64,000 nt of DNA. Origin: Enterobacter cloacae. GTDB taxonomy: Bacteria > Pseudomonadota > Gammaproteobacteria > Enterobacterales > Enterobacteriaceae. A model generated the notes under the pieces. It saw only the letters and a program-made list of their open reading frames with translations. It was not told the origin of the DNA and made no database searches. The translations under genes were made by a program, and so were the position numbers. The stretch spans positions 2,232,001 to 2,296,000 of the forward strand of contig AP022133.1 in the NCBI GenBank assembly GCA_014169315.1, written 5' to 3'. Positions 18,242-27,713 of the stretch are shown in pieces (position 1 is the first letter of the stretch; every line of letters starts with the position of its first letter).

Positions 18242-19177
18242 TTATTTCACTTCAAGTACATTCAGACGCAACTCTTCGAACTGCGTGTCATCTTCTTCCG
18301 GCTGCCAGCCCGCAGGCTGCATCGGGAGCTCTTCACGGTCAAACGCCAGATCGCCACCGTTCACTACTTCTGAGCCGTGGTTGATACCTTTGAAGTCGAA
18401 CAGTTCAACATCCGCCAGGTGCGAAGGCACGACGTTCTGCATTGCGCTGAACATGGTTTCGATACGGCCAGGGTAGCGTTTATCCCAGTCACGCAGCATG
18501 TCGCCAATGACCTGACGCTGCAGGTTCGGTTGCGAGCCACACAGGTTGCACGGAATGATCGGGAAAGCTTTGGCCTGTGAGAAACGCTCAATGTCTTTCT
18601 CACGGCAGTAGGCGAGTGGGCGGATCACGATATGTTTACCGTCATCGCTCATCAGTTTTGGCGGCATGCCTTTCATCTTGCCACCGTAGAACATGTTCAG
18701 GAACAGCGTTTGCAGGATATCGTCACGGTGATGGCCCAGGGCAATCTTGGTTGCGCCCAGCTCCGTGGCGGTACGATAAAGAATGCCGCGACGCAAACGA
18801 GAGCAGAGAGAGCAGGTGGTTTTCCCTTCAGGGATTTTTTCTTTCACAATCCCGTAGGTATTCTCTTCAACGATTTTATACTCAACGCCCAGCGTCTCCA
18901 GATACTCCGGCAGAATATGTTCCGGGAAACCTGGCTGTTTCTGGTCGAGGTTGACCGCCACCAGGGAAAAATTCACAGGTGCGCTTTGCTGAAGATTGCG
19001 CAGGATCTCCAGCATGGTATAGCTGTCTTTACCCCCTGACAGGCAAACCATAATGCGGTCGCCTTCTTCAATCATGTTGAAGTCTGCAATGGCTTCGCCC
19101 ACGTTACGGCGCAGTCGCTTTTGCAGTTTGTTCAGGTTGTATTGCTCTTTTTTTGTAGTTTCTTGATTTTGCGACAT
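18242..19177 (-). CDS. ttcA: TtcA, tRNA 2-thiocytidine biosynthesis protein
   Basis: Iron-sulfur enzyme that thiolates C32 of certain tRNAs to 2-thiocytidine. At 311 residues it equals E. coli TtcA. The PP-loop ATP-binding motif CLSGGKDS and the cluster-ligating cysteines are present: CSLC (two cysteines near residues 122/125) and the third in PCNLCGSQ. The gene is intact here, whereas in E. coli K-12 the ttcA locus is interrupted by the Rac prophage; no phage remnant is seen. Confidence 0.97.
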   Translation of the reverse strand: MSQNQETTKKEQYNLNKLQKRLRRNVGEAIADFNMIEEGDRIMVCLSGGKDSYTMLEILRNLQQSAPVNFSLVAVNLDQKQPGFPEHILPEYLETLGVEYKIVEENTYGIVKEKIPEGKTTCSLCSRLRRGILYRTATELGATKIALGHHRDDILQTLFLNMFYGGKMKGMPPKLMSDDGKHIVIRPLAYCREKDIERFSQAKAFPIIPCNLCGSQPNLQRQVIGDMLRDWDKRYPGRIETMFSAMQNVVPSHLADVELFDFKGINHGSEVVNGGDLAFDREELPMQPAGWQPEEDDTQFEELRLNVLEVK

Positions 19178-19392
19178 TTATTCGTTACTCAAATTTCAAA
19201 TGGGGCACCAGTGGGACAAAACCATTTTAATGCGCCTGCCGATAGCAACCAGTATGCGAAAGTGTGCCGTGTATGGTACGGATTACGGCGGCGAATTCCA
19301 GCACGTTTTACTGCGGCGTTGAATCTGGCACCTATGCCCGATAAGAGTAGTTGGCTTTTTGCTTTCCCTTACCGGGCTGGCGGCTGAGTCAT

Positions 19393-20508
19393 TCAGCCAG
19401 TGATACCCAGATAGCCGTGGATCCCCATATAAATCCCCACGAGTCCAATCAGGGTACCGGAAAAATAGGGGGCTTTTCGGGCAATGGCATTAAATCCATC
19501 CCAGCGTTTGGCCACCTGGCGGACGCTGATCGCCGCCCCCACACCGACAGTGACCAGCGTCAGTGCCAGCCCGATGCTGAAGCTGATCACCAGCGTAGCT
19601 CCCAGTGACAATGCTTTAAGCTGTAGACAGATCAACAATACGGTGATTGCGGCAGGGCAAGGAATAAGTCCTCCCGTCAGACCAAACAGCAGGATTTGAC
19701 CGTTGGTTGCACTTTTACCGCTGAAGCGTCGCTTAATGTCGTTTGCATGTGCCCGCTCATGTGCGTCCTGATACTCCTGCGAGTGTTTATCCAGCCCTTC
19801 AGTACCCGGGTGATGATGGTCATGTTCACGGAATTCAAGATCGTAATCATGAACATGTCCGCGGTGGCCTAATGTGAGACGGACATCAAACTGATGCGGC
19901 TCAGGTATCGGCCGTGTTGATTCAAGGTAGTCACCCTTATCAGTGAAATCAAACACCTGGGAAAATGTTCCTTTGCCGCGGTGGGTAACCAGAGACACAT
20001 CGGAGGCCTGCCATTTTCGGCCAGTGAGCGTTCGTAAACGCCAGTGCGGTGGCTGGTCTTCCTCAAAAATGGACAGTTCGGCCTGACCATGACCGGTATC
20101 GAACAGGCGGATGTCATCATGCTGATGATGTGCGTCATCACCCTGTTGCATCCCGTCCAGCCAGTTCTTTTCCCCTTTCCAGGTGCGCCATATCATCCAG
20201 ATGGCGGTACCCAGAATAATGATGGCGGAAACCAGCTGTAACCAGGGTTCTGCCGTCTCCGCGGTAAATTTATGACTGACGTACATACCACCAAGGGCAA
20301 TAAGCCAGACGATAGCCGTGTGCGAAACCGTGGCCGCCAGGCCAAGCATAACCGCCTGCCGGACGGTTCCCCTGATTGCAATGATAAATGCGGCCATCAT
20401 GGTCTTAGAGTGACCCGGTTCCAGGCCGTGCAGTGCGCCAAGCAAAATGGCGCTGGGGATAAAGAACCAGGCATTACCCTGCTGAAGCAGTGCTGTAAAT
20501 TCGTTCAT
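19393..20508 (-). CDS. rcnA: RcnA, nickel/cobalt efflux permease with enlarged loop domain
   Basis: Inner membrane exporter of Ni2+/Co2+ (NiCoT/RcnA family). N- and C-terminal membrane regions match E. coli RcnA almost residue for residue: LGALHGLEPGHSKTMMAAFI with the HxxxxGH-like metal site, then GLTGGLIPCPAAITVLLIC. The cytoplasmic loop (about residues 112-262) is roughly 100 residues longer than in E. coli. It has His-rich borders (DDAHHQHDD; REHDHHHPG) around a beta-rich stretch (TFSQVFDFTDKGDYLESTRP). The ATG at 20508 (MNEFTALLQQGNAWF) is preferred over that at 20517 because GGAA is spaced correctly. Divergent from rcnR. 371 residues, against about 274 in K-12. Confidence 0.93.
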   Translation of the reverse strand: MNEFTALLQQGNAWFFIPSAILLGALHGLEPGHSKTMMAAFIIAIRGTVRQAVMLGLAATVSHTAIVWLIALGGMYVSHKFTAETAEPWLQLVSAIIILGTAIWMIWRTWKGEKNWLDGMQQGDDAHHQHDDIRLFDTGHGQAELSIFEEDQPPHWRLRTLTGRKWQASDVSLVTHRGKGTFSQVFDFTDKGDYLESTRPIPEPHQFDVRLTLGHRGHVHDYDLEFREHDHHHPGTEGLDKHSQEYQDAHERAHANDIKRRFSGKSATNGQILLFGLTGGLIPCPAAITVLLICLQLKALSLGATLVISFSIGLALTLVTVGVGAAISVRQVAKRWDGFNAIARKAPYFSGTLIGLVGIYMGIHGYLGITG

Positions 20509-20546
20509 GAAAATCATTTCCGCCGGAGATGTAATGCCCCGGATGC

Positions 20547-20581
20547 TACTCCCCCTCAGTATAAAATACTACCCCCCAGTA
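20547..20581. promoter_or_regulatory. Tandem RcnR operators
   Basis: Two 15-bp sites, TACTCCCCCTCAGTA (20547-20561) and TACTACCCCCCAGTA (20567-20581), both match the RcnR recognition pattern TACT-C/G tract-AGTA. Their centres are 20 bp apart, between the divergent rcnA and rcnR starts. This is the arrangement known in E. coli, so Ni/Co-controlled repression of both genes is expected. Confidence 0.88.
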
Positions 20582-20630
20582 GAATGTGAATGTTACTATC
20601 AGGCTGGTTTTCTGAACGATGAGGATATGT

Positions 20631-20903
20631 ATGTCGCATACCATCCGGGATAAACAAAAACTGAAAGCACGCACCAACAAAATCCAGGGGCAGGTGACCG
20701 CGCTGAAAAAAATGTTGGATGAGCCGCATGAATGCGCAGCGGTGCTACAACAAATCGCCGCTATCCGTGGTGCGGTAAATGGGCTAATGCGTGAAGTTAT
20801 CAAAGGCCATCTGACAGAGCATATTGTTCATGAAGCCAGTGAATTAAGACGCGAAGAAGATCTTGAGGTTGTCCTGAAAGTGCTGGACTCCTATATCAAA
20901 TAA
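20631..20903 (+). CDS. rcnR: RcnR, nickel/cobalt-responsive repressor
   Basis: CsoR/RcnR-family tetrameric repressor of rcnA, released by Ni2+ or Co2+. All known metal ligands are present: N-terminal Ser2-His3 (MSHTIR), Cys35 in PHECAAV, and His60 and His64 in GHLTEHIVH. The start is set at 20631 (ATG TCG CAT) because metal binding requires this N-terminus; an upstream ATG at 20619 would add four residues and bury it. Length is 90, the E. coli value. Confidence 0.97.
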   Translation: MSHTIRDKQKLKARTNKIQGQVTALKKMLDEPHECAAVLQQIAAIRGAVNGLMREVIKGHLTEHIVHEASELRREEDLEVVLKVLDSYIK

Positions 20904-21028
20904 TATAGCGCCGGACGACGCAGATGTTCTGCGACCTGAAATGGGGGACGCTGGGTTGTACGCGCCCAGGGGTTCCTGGCGCGGATACGTCATATCTTAA
21001 GGCAATCCTCTTTCTGTAAAGAGGCCGG

Positions 21029-21154
21029 CTAGTCATTTTCCAGCAGGTTTAACAACTCACCAAGGTGGTGAACGGCACCACCAAAATCAAAGAGTAGCGT
21101 AATCCAGATACAACTCAACAGGGCAAGCAGGACTAATGATACTCTGGGGAACAC
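21029..21154 (-). CDS. Putative small membrane protein (41 aa, GTG start)
   Basis: ORF reading FPRVSLVLLALLSCIWITLL then FDFGGAVHHLGELLNLLEND after a GTG start at 21154. AAGGA is placed seven bases upstream. It has one transmembrane helix (about residues 5-24) and an amphipathic C-terminal helix with two histidines. A hairpin CCTCTTT-CTGT-AAAGAGG (21007-21024) lies just downstream. The frame extends further upstream without a better start. I do not recognise a family; support comes from the ribosome site, hydrophobicity and hairpin. Confidence 0.45.
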   Translation of the reverse strand: MFPRVSLVLLALLSCIWITLLFDFGGAVHHLGELLNLLEND

Positions 21155-21373
21155 GCAGATATCCTTATGTAGTAAAACTCCGTTTTTACTGTACGCTGAT
21201 TTTCTTAAATTTTCCCTTAACGATGCCGTCACAGGCGCATTTTATTTGAGATAGGTCTCATAAACCAGAAAATCTGCAGGCAGGAACATGCTGGTACTGA
21301 GATGTGGCGGGGAGCGAGAAAGTGGATTTCAGACGTGGTGCGGCAAGCTGAAAGGAGTATGGCGTAGGAGTAT

Positions 21374-21403
21374 AAAAAGTTAGCCCGCAAAAATATGCGG
21401 GCT
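21374..21403 (-). terminator. ompN terminator
   Basis: AGCCCGCA-AAAATA-TGCGGGCT (21382-21403), followed on the minus strand by AACTTTTTATAC, immediately after the ompN stop. Confidence 0.85.
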
Positions 21404-21410
21404 ATTGGCA

Positions 21411-22520
21411 TTAGAACTGATAAACCAGACCTAACGCTACGATATCATCCGTACCGATACCGTTGTTTTTGTAGAACGCGTCATCTTCGTCCAGCAAGTT
21501 GATTTTATAATCAACATAGGTAGACATGTTTTTGTTGAAGTAATAGGTTGCACCGACATCCGCGTATTTAACCAGGTCTTTATCACCTTCGCCGTTACCC
21601 AGGTCTTTGCCTTTTGACTGCAGGTAAGAAATTGCCGGACGCAGACCAAAGTCGAACTGATATTGAGCGGTAATTTCAAAGTTCTGTGTTTTGTTTGCCA
21701 CGGCATCTTCGTTGTCACCGTAAGGTGTCATATTGCGGGTTTCAGAATACATTGTTGCCAGGTAGATATTATTGGCATCATATTTCAGACCTGCAGTCCA
21801 TGCATCGGCTTTATCGCCGCCCGCTGTGGTGTTACGCACCTGGTCATTACTACGATCGGAGGAAGTATATGCCGCACCTGCACTGATACCCATACCGAAA
21901 TCATACGTGGTGGAAATACCGAAACCGTCACCGTTCTCATGACGCGTGTCGCGACCGTTGTTAGTACCTTCCTGGTTGTTGCTGGCGTCTTCGTTCTTAC
22001 CCTGATACTGCAGGGCAAAGTTCAGACCCTGAACCAGACCGTAGAAATCGGTGTTACGGTAGGTTGCCACGCCGTTGGCACGGCCGGTCATGAAGTTATC
22101 GGCTTTGGTGTAGGAATCGCCACCGAATTCAGGCAGCATATCGGTCCAGCCTTCCACGTCGTACAACACGCCGTAGTTACGGCCATAATCGAAGGAACCG
22201 TAGTCGCCCACCTTCACACCTGCGAAGGCCAGACGGGTCCAGGACTGGTTATCCGAGCCTTCGGTATTGTTAGCCTGAATGTTGTATTCCCACTGCGCGT
22301 AGCCGGTCATCATGTTGTTGATCTGGGTTTCACCCTTGAAACCCAGACGCATGTAGGTCTGATCGCCATCAGCACCTTTGTCGTCGGAGAAGTAATGCAG
22401 ACCATCTACTTTTCCGTACAGGTCTAATTTGTTGCCGTCTTTGTTATAGATTTCTGCCGCATGTGCAGCGCCAGCCATTAAAAGAGCTGGAATAATCAGA
22501 GCCAGTACTTTTCTTTGCAT
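21411..22520 (-). CDS. ompN: OmpN-type general porin
   Basis: Outer membrane trimeric 16-strand beta-barrel porin. A signal peptide ends at [15 protein letters not shown]. The sequence matches E. coli OmpN along its length ([14 protein letters not shown], the constriction loop 3 with [27 protein letters not shown]) and ends with the barrel signature VALGLVYQF with terminal Phe. Length is 369, against 377 in K-12; the shortening falls in an extracellular loop near [14 protein letters not shown]. It belongs with Klebsiella OmpK37. The ribosome site AAGGAAT precedes the ATG. MicC is encoded divergently upstream, as in E. coli. Confidence 0.94.
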   Translation of the reverse strand: MQRKVLALIIPALLMAGAAHAAEIYNKDGNKLDLYGKVDGLHYFSDDKGADGDQTYMRLGFKGETQINNMMTGYAQWEYNIQANNTEGSDNQSWTRLAFAGVKVGDYGSFDYGRNYGVLYDVEGWTDMLPEFGGDSYTKADNFMTGRANGVATYRNTDFYGLVQGLNFALQYQGKNEDASNNQEGTNNGRDTRHENGDGFGISTTYDFGMGISAGAAYTSSDRSNDQVRNTTAGGDKADAWTAGLKYDANNIYLATMYSETRNMTPYGDNEDAVANKTQNFEITAQYQFDFGLRPAISYLQSKGKDLGNGEGDKDLVKYADVGATYYFNKNMSTYVDYKINLLDEDDAFYKNNGIGTDDIVALGLVYQF

Positions 22521-22756
22521 TGTGGTATTCCTTTGCAGTTGTTTTTATTTAATTACGTATTGAACTTTCTGAATGAGAAAGTTGTCCCATGCTAAATCAC
22601 TCCCGCAAAGAGTAATAAAATATAATTGTTACTGATTAAGTAAAATCTAAACGGAATAATTCTGCGGTAATAGTAATTGGTTTCGTGAATGATTGGCTGA
22701 GATTTATACAAAAATAAAATTATTATTTCTCACGGGAAGACGGTAATCTCTGTGCT

Positions 22757-22871
22757 GTTATATGCCTTAAGATTGTTCATCCATAATTCATATGAATACT
22801 ATTTAATAATTTAAATAGTTTATCTTTGATAATCTGGATTCGCCCGATGTAAATACATCGGGCATTTTTTT
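22757..22871 (+). ncRNA. micC: MicC-type small RNA
   Basis: The 5' end GTTATATGCCTT is identical to the seed of E. coli MicC, which pairs with the ompC leader to block translation. It ends in an intrinsic terminator GCCCGATGT-AAAT-ACATCGGGC plus A and seven T (22842-22871). Length of about 115 nt fits MicC (109 nt). Location between ompN and nifJ and orientation opposite to both also fit. The middle part (AT-rich, 22775-22840) has diverged from E. coli. A -10-like GGTAAT/TAATCT lies at 22742-22749. Confidence 0.8.
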
Positions 22872-22875
22872 GCGT

Positions 22876-22901
22876 AAAAAAATGCCCGGACAAGCCGGGC
22901 A
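22876..22901 (-). terminator. nifJ terminator
   Basis: GCCCGG-ACAA(G)-CCGGGC stem with ATTTTTTTACGC on the minus strand, seven bases beyond the nifJ stop. It lies back to back with the MicC terminator. Confidence 0.85.
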
Positions 22902-22907
22902 GAGAGA

Positions 22908-25900
22908 TTATTCACCGGTTGACTTTTCCGCTTTACCGGCCATTTGTGCCAGGAAGTCATAGCGTTTCTGCAGGTCGGCGGCCGCATCTTTCCACAACTG
23001 CTCAGCCACTTCAGGCTGTTGCGCATTGAGGCGACGGAAGCGTTGTTCCTGCATTAACGTCTCGGCCAGGGCATCTGACGGCGGACGTGAATCCAGTGCC
23101 AGCGGCAATTTGCCTTCATCGGCACGACGTGGGTCGAAGCGATACAACGGCCAGAAGCCGGTTGCCGTAAGCTGACGCATCTGATCGTGGCTAAGCGCCA
23201 GATCGTAGCCATGCTCCTCGCAAGGGCTGTAGGCGATAATCAGCGACGGACCGGGGTAAGATTCCGCTTCCTGAATCGCTTTCACCGTCTGGTTAAGCTG
23301 GGCACCCAGCGAGATTTGTGCGACGTAAACGTGCCCGTACATCATCATACTGACACCGAGATCTTTACGCGCCTTGCGCTTGCCGTGTTCACCAAATTTG
23401 GTGACAGCACCCAGCGGTGTCGCTTTCGAGGCCTGACCGCCGGTATTGGAATAACACTGGGTATCCAGCACCAGAATGTTGACGTTTTCGGTCAGGCTCA
23501 GCACGTGATCCAGCCCGCCAAACCCGATGTCATAGGCCCAGCCGTCGCCGCCAATCAACCAGATAGATTTCTCAACCAGGGCGTCAGCGTCGGTCAGCAG
23601 TTGTTCTGCGCCGTCCACGCCCTGAAGGGCTTTGCGCAGCTCTGCTACCTGCTCACGGCGAACCTCTGGAGTCGCTTCGGCGTGCAGTGCCTCGTTCAAC
23701 TCAGCGGGGAGCTTATCAGCAAACTGTGCCAGTAAACGCATCACGCGTGCGCGGTGCTGGTCAACGGTAAGGCGGAAACCCAGACCAAATTCGGCGTTAT
23801 CCTCAAACAACGAGTTAGCCCATGCCGGGCCGCGGCCGTGTGCGTCGGTGGTGTAGGGAGTGGAAGGCAGATTACCACCATAGATTGACGAACAACCCGT
23901 GGCGTTGGCGATCAGCATCCGATCGCCATACAACTGCGTGAGCAGTTTAATGTACGGCGTTTCACCACAGCCGGAGCAGGCACCGGAATACTCAAACAGC
24001 GGAGTGATCAACTGCGAGGTTCGAATATCAATGCGTTCCAGTTTGCTACGATCGATTTCCGGCAGGTTCAGGAAGAAGTCATAATTCACTTTCTCTTCTT
24101 CAACGTGTTCCAGACGCGACATCATATTGATGGCTTTGATTTCCGGGTTCTGGCGATCTTTCGCCGGGCACACCTCGACGCACAGGTTACAGCCGGTGCA
24201 ATCTTCAGGTGCAACCTGAAGGACATATTTCTGCCCACGCATATCGCGAGATTTCACATCCAGCGAATGCAGACTGGCGGGCGCGGCTTCCATATCTTCG
24301 GGAGAAACCACTTTGGCACGAATGGCCGAGTGCGGACAGGCGGCCACGCAGTGGTTGCACTGGGTACACAGCGCCTCTTTCCAGATAGGGATCTCTTCGG
24401 CAATATTGCGTTTTTCCCAGCGAGTGGTGCCCATCGGCCAGGTTCCGTCCGGCGGCAGTGCAGAGACGGGAAGGGCATCGCCAAGCCCGGCCAGCATGGC
24501 TGCCGTGACGGTTTTGACGAAATCAGGTGCAGCATCAGACACCACCGGAGGACGGTTCGGGCTGGCGGCATTGACCTGCTGCAGTGGTACTTCGAACAGC
24601 GATTCACGGGCCAGCGCCAGCGCCTGCCAGTTACGCTCAACCAGCTCTTGCCCTTTGCTGCTGTAACTTTTGGCAATGGCACCCTGCAGTTCAGCCAGCG
24701 CGCTGTCCCCCGGGAGAATTTGGGTCAGATGGAAGAAGGCCATCTGCATGACGGTGTTGATACGCGCAGCCAGACCGCATTCGCGGGCAATTTTTGCCGC
24801 GTTAATCACGAAGAGGCGGGCTTTTTTCTGGTTCAGTACCGCCTGCACTTCCTGCGGCAGGCGTGCCCATACCTCATCCGCGCTGTACGGCGTATTGAGC
24901 AGGAAAATACCACCGGGTTTCAGACGTTCTGCCATCTGGTATTTGTCGATAAACTGCAGCTGGTGACACCCCACAAAATCGGCCTGCGAAATCAGATAGG
25001 CCGAGCGGATCGGGTGTTCGCTGACGCGCAGGTGGGAAACGGTCAGCCCGCCGGCTTTTTTGGAATCATAGACGAAGTAGCCCTGGGCATACCACGGTGT
25101 CGAGTTCCCGATGATCTTGATGTTGTTCTTGGTTGCCGAGACACTGCCGTCACTGCCTAAGCCATAAAATAGTGCTTCGAGTTTGGCCGTCGAGGGCAGG
25201 GTGTTTTCCGGTAAGACCAGGGAGAGATTAGTCACATCATCATAAATGCCGACGGTAAAGCGTGGCTTCGGTTTTGCTTCGTTCAGTTCGTTAAACACCG
25301 CAAGCACGCAGTCGGGGCCAAACTCTTTTGATGACAAGCCATAACGGCCGCCAGTTACGCGCGGCAGTGTTTCGCGTTCACCATTATTGAACGCTTCTGC
25401 CAGCGCGGTCATGACGTCCAGATAAAGTGGTTCCGCGTGAGCGCCGGGTTCTTTTGTTCGGTCGAGCACTGCCACGGTTCGTGCACTTTCTGGTAGTGCA
25501 GAGAGCAGATGCCTGGCTGAGAACGGGCGATAGAGACGCACTTTTAGCACGCCAACTTTTTCGCCACGCGCCAGCAGCTCATCCACCACCTCTTCACAGG
25601 TACCAATGGCGGAGCCCATCAGCACAATCACGCGTTCCGCCTGCGGGTGGCCGTAGTATTCAAACGGTTTGTATTCGCGACCGGTAGCCGCGGCAAAGTC
25701 ATTCATCGCCTGCTCAACATGGTCATATACGGCGTTGTACCACGGATTTGTCGCCTCGCGGGACTGGAAGTAGGTATCCGGGTTTGCGGATGTCCCGCGG
25801 ATCACCGGATGCTCCGGATTGAGCGCGCGGGCACGATGGGCATCGATCTCCGCCTGTGGCAGAAGATTCAGGATCGTGTCGTCCGCCAGCGGAACGATTT

Positions 25901-26432
25901 TGTTGATTTCGTGAGAGGTGCGGAAACCATCAAAGAAATGAATAAACGGCACGCGGCTTTTCAGCGTCGCAATATGTGAAATCAGCGCGAAGTCCTGAGC
26001 TTCCTGTACGCTGCTGGCGCAAAGCATGGCGCAACCCGTCTGACGCACGGCCATCACATCTGAGTGATCGCCAAAAATGGAGAGTGCGTGGGTCGCAATG
26101 GTTCGGGCGGCGACGTGCAGGACAAACGGTGTCAGCTGACCGGCCAGTTTGTACAGCGTCGGGATCATCAACAGCAATCCCTGAGATGACGTAAACGACG
26201 TGGACAAGGCTCCCGTCTGCAACGCGCCATGTACCGCAGCAATTGCACCGGCTTCGGACTGCATTTCAACCACGCGTGGGACATCACCCCAGACGTTTTT
26301 TAGCCCGTTCCCGGCCCAGGCATCTGCCTGTTCGGCCATTGTAGAACTTGGCGTAATCGGGTAGATGGCGATAACTTCACTGGTGCGAAACGCGACTGAC
26401 GCGACTGCACCATTACCGTCAATAGTTTGCAT
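22908..26432 (-). CDS. nifJ: NifJ (YdbK), pyruvate:flavodoxin/ferredoxin oxidoreductase
   Basis: Single-chain 1174-residue enzyme that oxidatively decarboxylates pyruvate to acetyl-CoA and reduces flavodoxin or ferredoxin. Domains in order: N-terminal pyrimidine-binding domain (VIAIYPITPSSTMAEQADAW); the gamma domain; a two-cluster ferredoxin domain with CTQCNHCVAACP and CTGCNLCVEVCP at about residues 690-755; and the C-terminal thiamine-diphosphate domain with CSGCGETPY, GGDGWAYDIGFGGLDHVL and the Cys in LDTQCYSNTGGQ. All cluster cysteines are present. It matches E. coli YdbK along its whole length. The gene is monocistronic with its own terminator. Confidence 0.97.
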   Translation of the reverse strand: MQTIDGNGAVASVAFRTSEVIAIYPITPSSTMAEQADAWAGNGLKNVWGDVPRVVEMQSEAGAIAAVHGALQTGALSTSFTSSQGLLLMIPTLYKLAGQLTPFVLHVAARTIATHALSIFGDHSDVMAVRQTGCAMLCASSVQEAQDFALISHIATLKSRVPFIHFFDGFRTSHEINKIVPLADDTILNLLPQAEIDAHRARALNPEHPVIRGTSANPDTYFQSREATNPWYNAVYDHVEQAMNDFAAATGREYKPFEYYGHPQAERVIVLMGSAIGTCEEVVDELLARGEKVGVLKVRLYRPFSARHLLSALPESARTVAVLDRTKEPGAHAEPLYLDVMTALAEAFNNGERETLPRVTGGRYGLSSKEFGPDCVLAVFNELNEAKPKPRFTVGIYDDVTNLSLVLPENTLPSTAKLEALFYGLGSDGSVSATKNNIKIIGNSTPWYAQGYFVYDSKKAGGLTVSHLRVSEHPIRSAYLISQADFVGCHQLQFIDKYQMAERLKPGGIFLLNTPYSADEVWARLPQEVQAVLNQKKARLFVINAAKIARECGLAARINTVMQMAFFHLTQILPGDSALAELQGAIAKSYSSKGQELVERNWQALALARESLFEVPLQQVNAASPNRPPVVSDAAPDFVKTVTAAMLAGLGDALPVSALPPDGTWPMGTTRWEKRNIAEEIPIWKEALCTQCNHCVAACPHSAIRAKVVSPEDMEAAPASLHSLDVKSRDMRGQKYVLQVAPEDCTGCNLCVEVCPAKDRQNPEIKAINMMSRLEHVEEEKVNYDFFLNLPEIDRSKLERIDIRTSQLITPLFEYSGACSGCGETPYIKLLTQLYGDRMLIANATGCSSIYGGNLPSTPYTTDAHGRGPAWANSLFEDNAEFGLGFRLTVDQHRARVMRLLAQFADKLPAELNEALHAEATPEVRREQVAELRKALQGVDGAEQLLTDADALVEKSIWLIGGDGWAYDIGFGGLDHVLSLTENVNILVLDTQCYSNTGGQASKATPLGAVTKFGEHGKRKARKDLGVSMMMYGHVYVAQISLGAQLNQTVKAIQEAESYPGPSLIIAYSPCEEHGYDLALSHDQMRQLTATGFWPLYRFDPRRADEGKLPLALDSRPPSDALAETLMQEQRFRRLNAQQPEVAEQLWKDAAADLQKRYDFLAQMAGKAEKSTGE

Positions 26433-26464
26433 AGGACGACACCCTTACATTGCGCAAAAAAGAG

Positions 26465-26489
26465 GGGTCTGTCATACCTCAACAGACCC
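26465..26489. other. Hairpin in the nifJ leader region
   Basis: GGGTCTGT and ACAGACCC (8-bp perfect stem, nine-base loop) lie 32 bp upstream of the nifJ start codon. The role is unclear: nifJ leader structure or a terminator for the upstream minus-strand gene. The following minus-strand sequence has no long T run. Confidence 0.4.
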
Positions 26490-26625
26490 TGAATATTATC
26501 TTTTCATTTTAGCAAAGGCCGGGTTTTGCGATTTTCGCTTTTGTGTCCTTGGCATTGTCGGCATCAATGAGTAGATCAATTTTTTGGCAGAAAATGCGCT
26601 CTTCTGCCCGTGCGATGTGTCGTGG

Positions 26626-27507
26626 TCAGTTCCAGTATTCGTATTTCGTCGTCAACACGGCTTTATGCTTTTCCACATACTGTTTACCCGTCCGGGAGAC
26701 GGGTGTGATCGTGATATCCATATTGGCGCGTGTGCATTCTCCATGCGAATTCCACTCCTCGCAGGTGGTCAGATTTTTTTCGATAGTGAAATATGTCTGG
26801 GTCTTGCTGAGGGATAACTCACGGCCCTCGTTATCATAGGAATATTCTACGATGGTTGAGGGTGATTGAGTTTTGAGCAGACGATTATTGTCATCATAGC
26901 TGTATTCAGTCGTATTATTATCTATCGCCAGCGTTCCTTTGCTTGCTGCACTTGTCAGCAATCCTGATGAATTGAAGGTGTAGTCTATTTTGCTCACGGT
27001 GTTAATGTCTTTATCTCCCGGCCTTGTGGCCGCAATAACTGCACGGTTAACCGCGTGGCTGATAACGCCTTTATCGTTAAGCAGGAACTGTCCCTCCAGC
27101 GTCTGGCGATAGATCTGTGTGGTCTTCCGGCTGTTGTTATCGGTTGCTACCCCATTCGCGTTCAGCTGAATGCTCCAGCCAAACTCCTTTTTATTCAACT
27201 GAATATCATTAGTTGCCGTGAATACTGATTTCGGGCCTGTCGAGATTTTGACCTCTTTTACACTGCTGCTAATGAGCTCTCCGCATTGACTGAAGTGGCT
27301 TTGTGCCAGTGCGCGGATATACCCATCAGGACTCTCAATCGACATTTCAACAGATTTGGGGATGCCTGCTTTATTCTGCTGAGTCTGGAGGATGAAATTG
27401 TTCAGATTGTTTTTAGAGATGGTTTCCGCTGTGCATTGTGCTGCATAAGTCTGGAAGGTGCAGAGGGATAAGAGAGTAATAATCAGGTTCTTATTATTGA
27501 ACGACAT
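26626..27507 (-). CDS. Secreted protein of unknown function with YD/RHS-like motifs
   Basis: A 293-residue protein with a signal peptide (LIITLLSLCTFQTYA, cleavage before AQC). The C-terminal half has two tandem motifs, TEYSYDDNNRLLKTQS and VEYSYDNEGRELSLSK, that resemble single YD (RHS) repeats, preceded by IDYTFNSSGLLTSA. Cysteines are few (Cys at the mature N-terminus, and the pair in TTCEEWNSHGECTRA that may form a disulfide). Base composition is more AT-rich than its neighbours. It is not in this place in K-12 as I remember it, suggesting acquisition. I cannot assign a function. Confidence 0.65.
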   Translation of the reverse strand: MSFNNKNLIITLLSLCTFQTYAAQCTAETISKNNLNNFILQTQQNKAGIPKSVEMSIESPDGYIRALAQSHFSQCGELISSSVKEVKISTGPKSVFTATNDIQLNKKEFGWSIQLNANGVATDNNSRKTTQIYRQTLEGQFLLNDKGVISHAVNRAVIAATRPGDKDINTVSKIDYTFNSSGLLTSAASKGTLAIDNNTTEYSYDDNNRLLKTQSPSTIVEYSYDNEGRELSLSKTQTYFTIEKNLTTCEEWNSHGECTRANMDITITPVSRTGKQYVEKHKAVLTTKYEYWN

Positions 27508-27713
27508 TATTTGTTGTCCTCAGAAATCCGGTAGTTATCTAAATGTAAGAAAGCAGGGGGCAATATACTGCAACCATAATGGTCTGGAACGAAACCCCCT
27601 AAAAATTGTGAGAAAACGTGAATGGAGCGCATAAATACGCACTTCCGCTCTCGACGACATGGTGCGTGATGCCTATGATGCATAGGTTTCGCTTTATTTA
27701 TGGGGAAGAGAAC

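Noticed and set aside
21663..22427. 254-aa hydrophobic-looking frame antisense to ompN
   Set aside because: The Val/Ile/Thr/Gly repeats arise from the complement of porin beta-strands; no start signal or family match.
24105..25160. 351-aa frame antisense to nifJ
   Set aside because: It lies fully inside nifJ, shows no domain signature, and its composition is that of reverse-complemented coding DNA.
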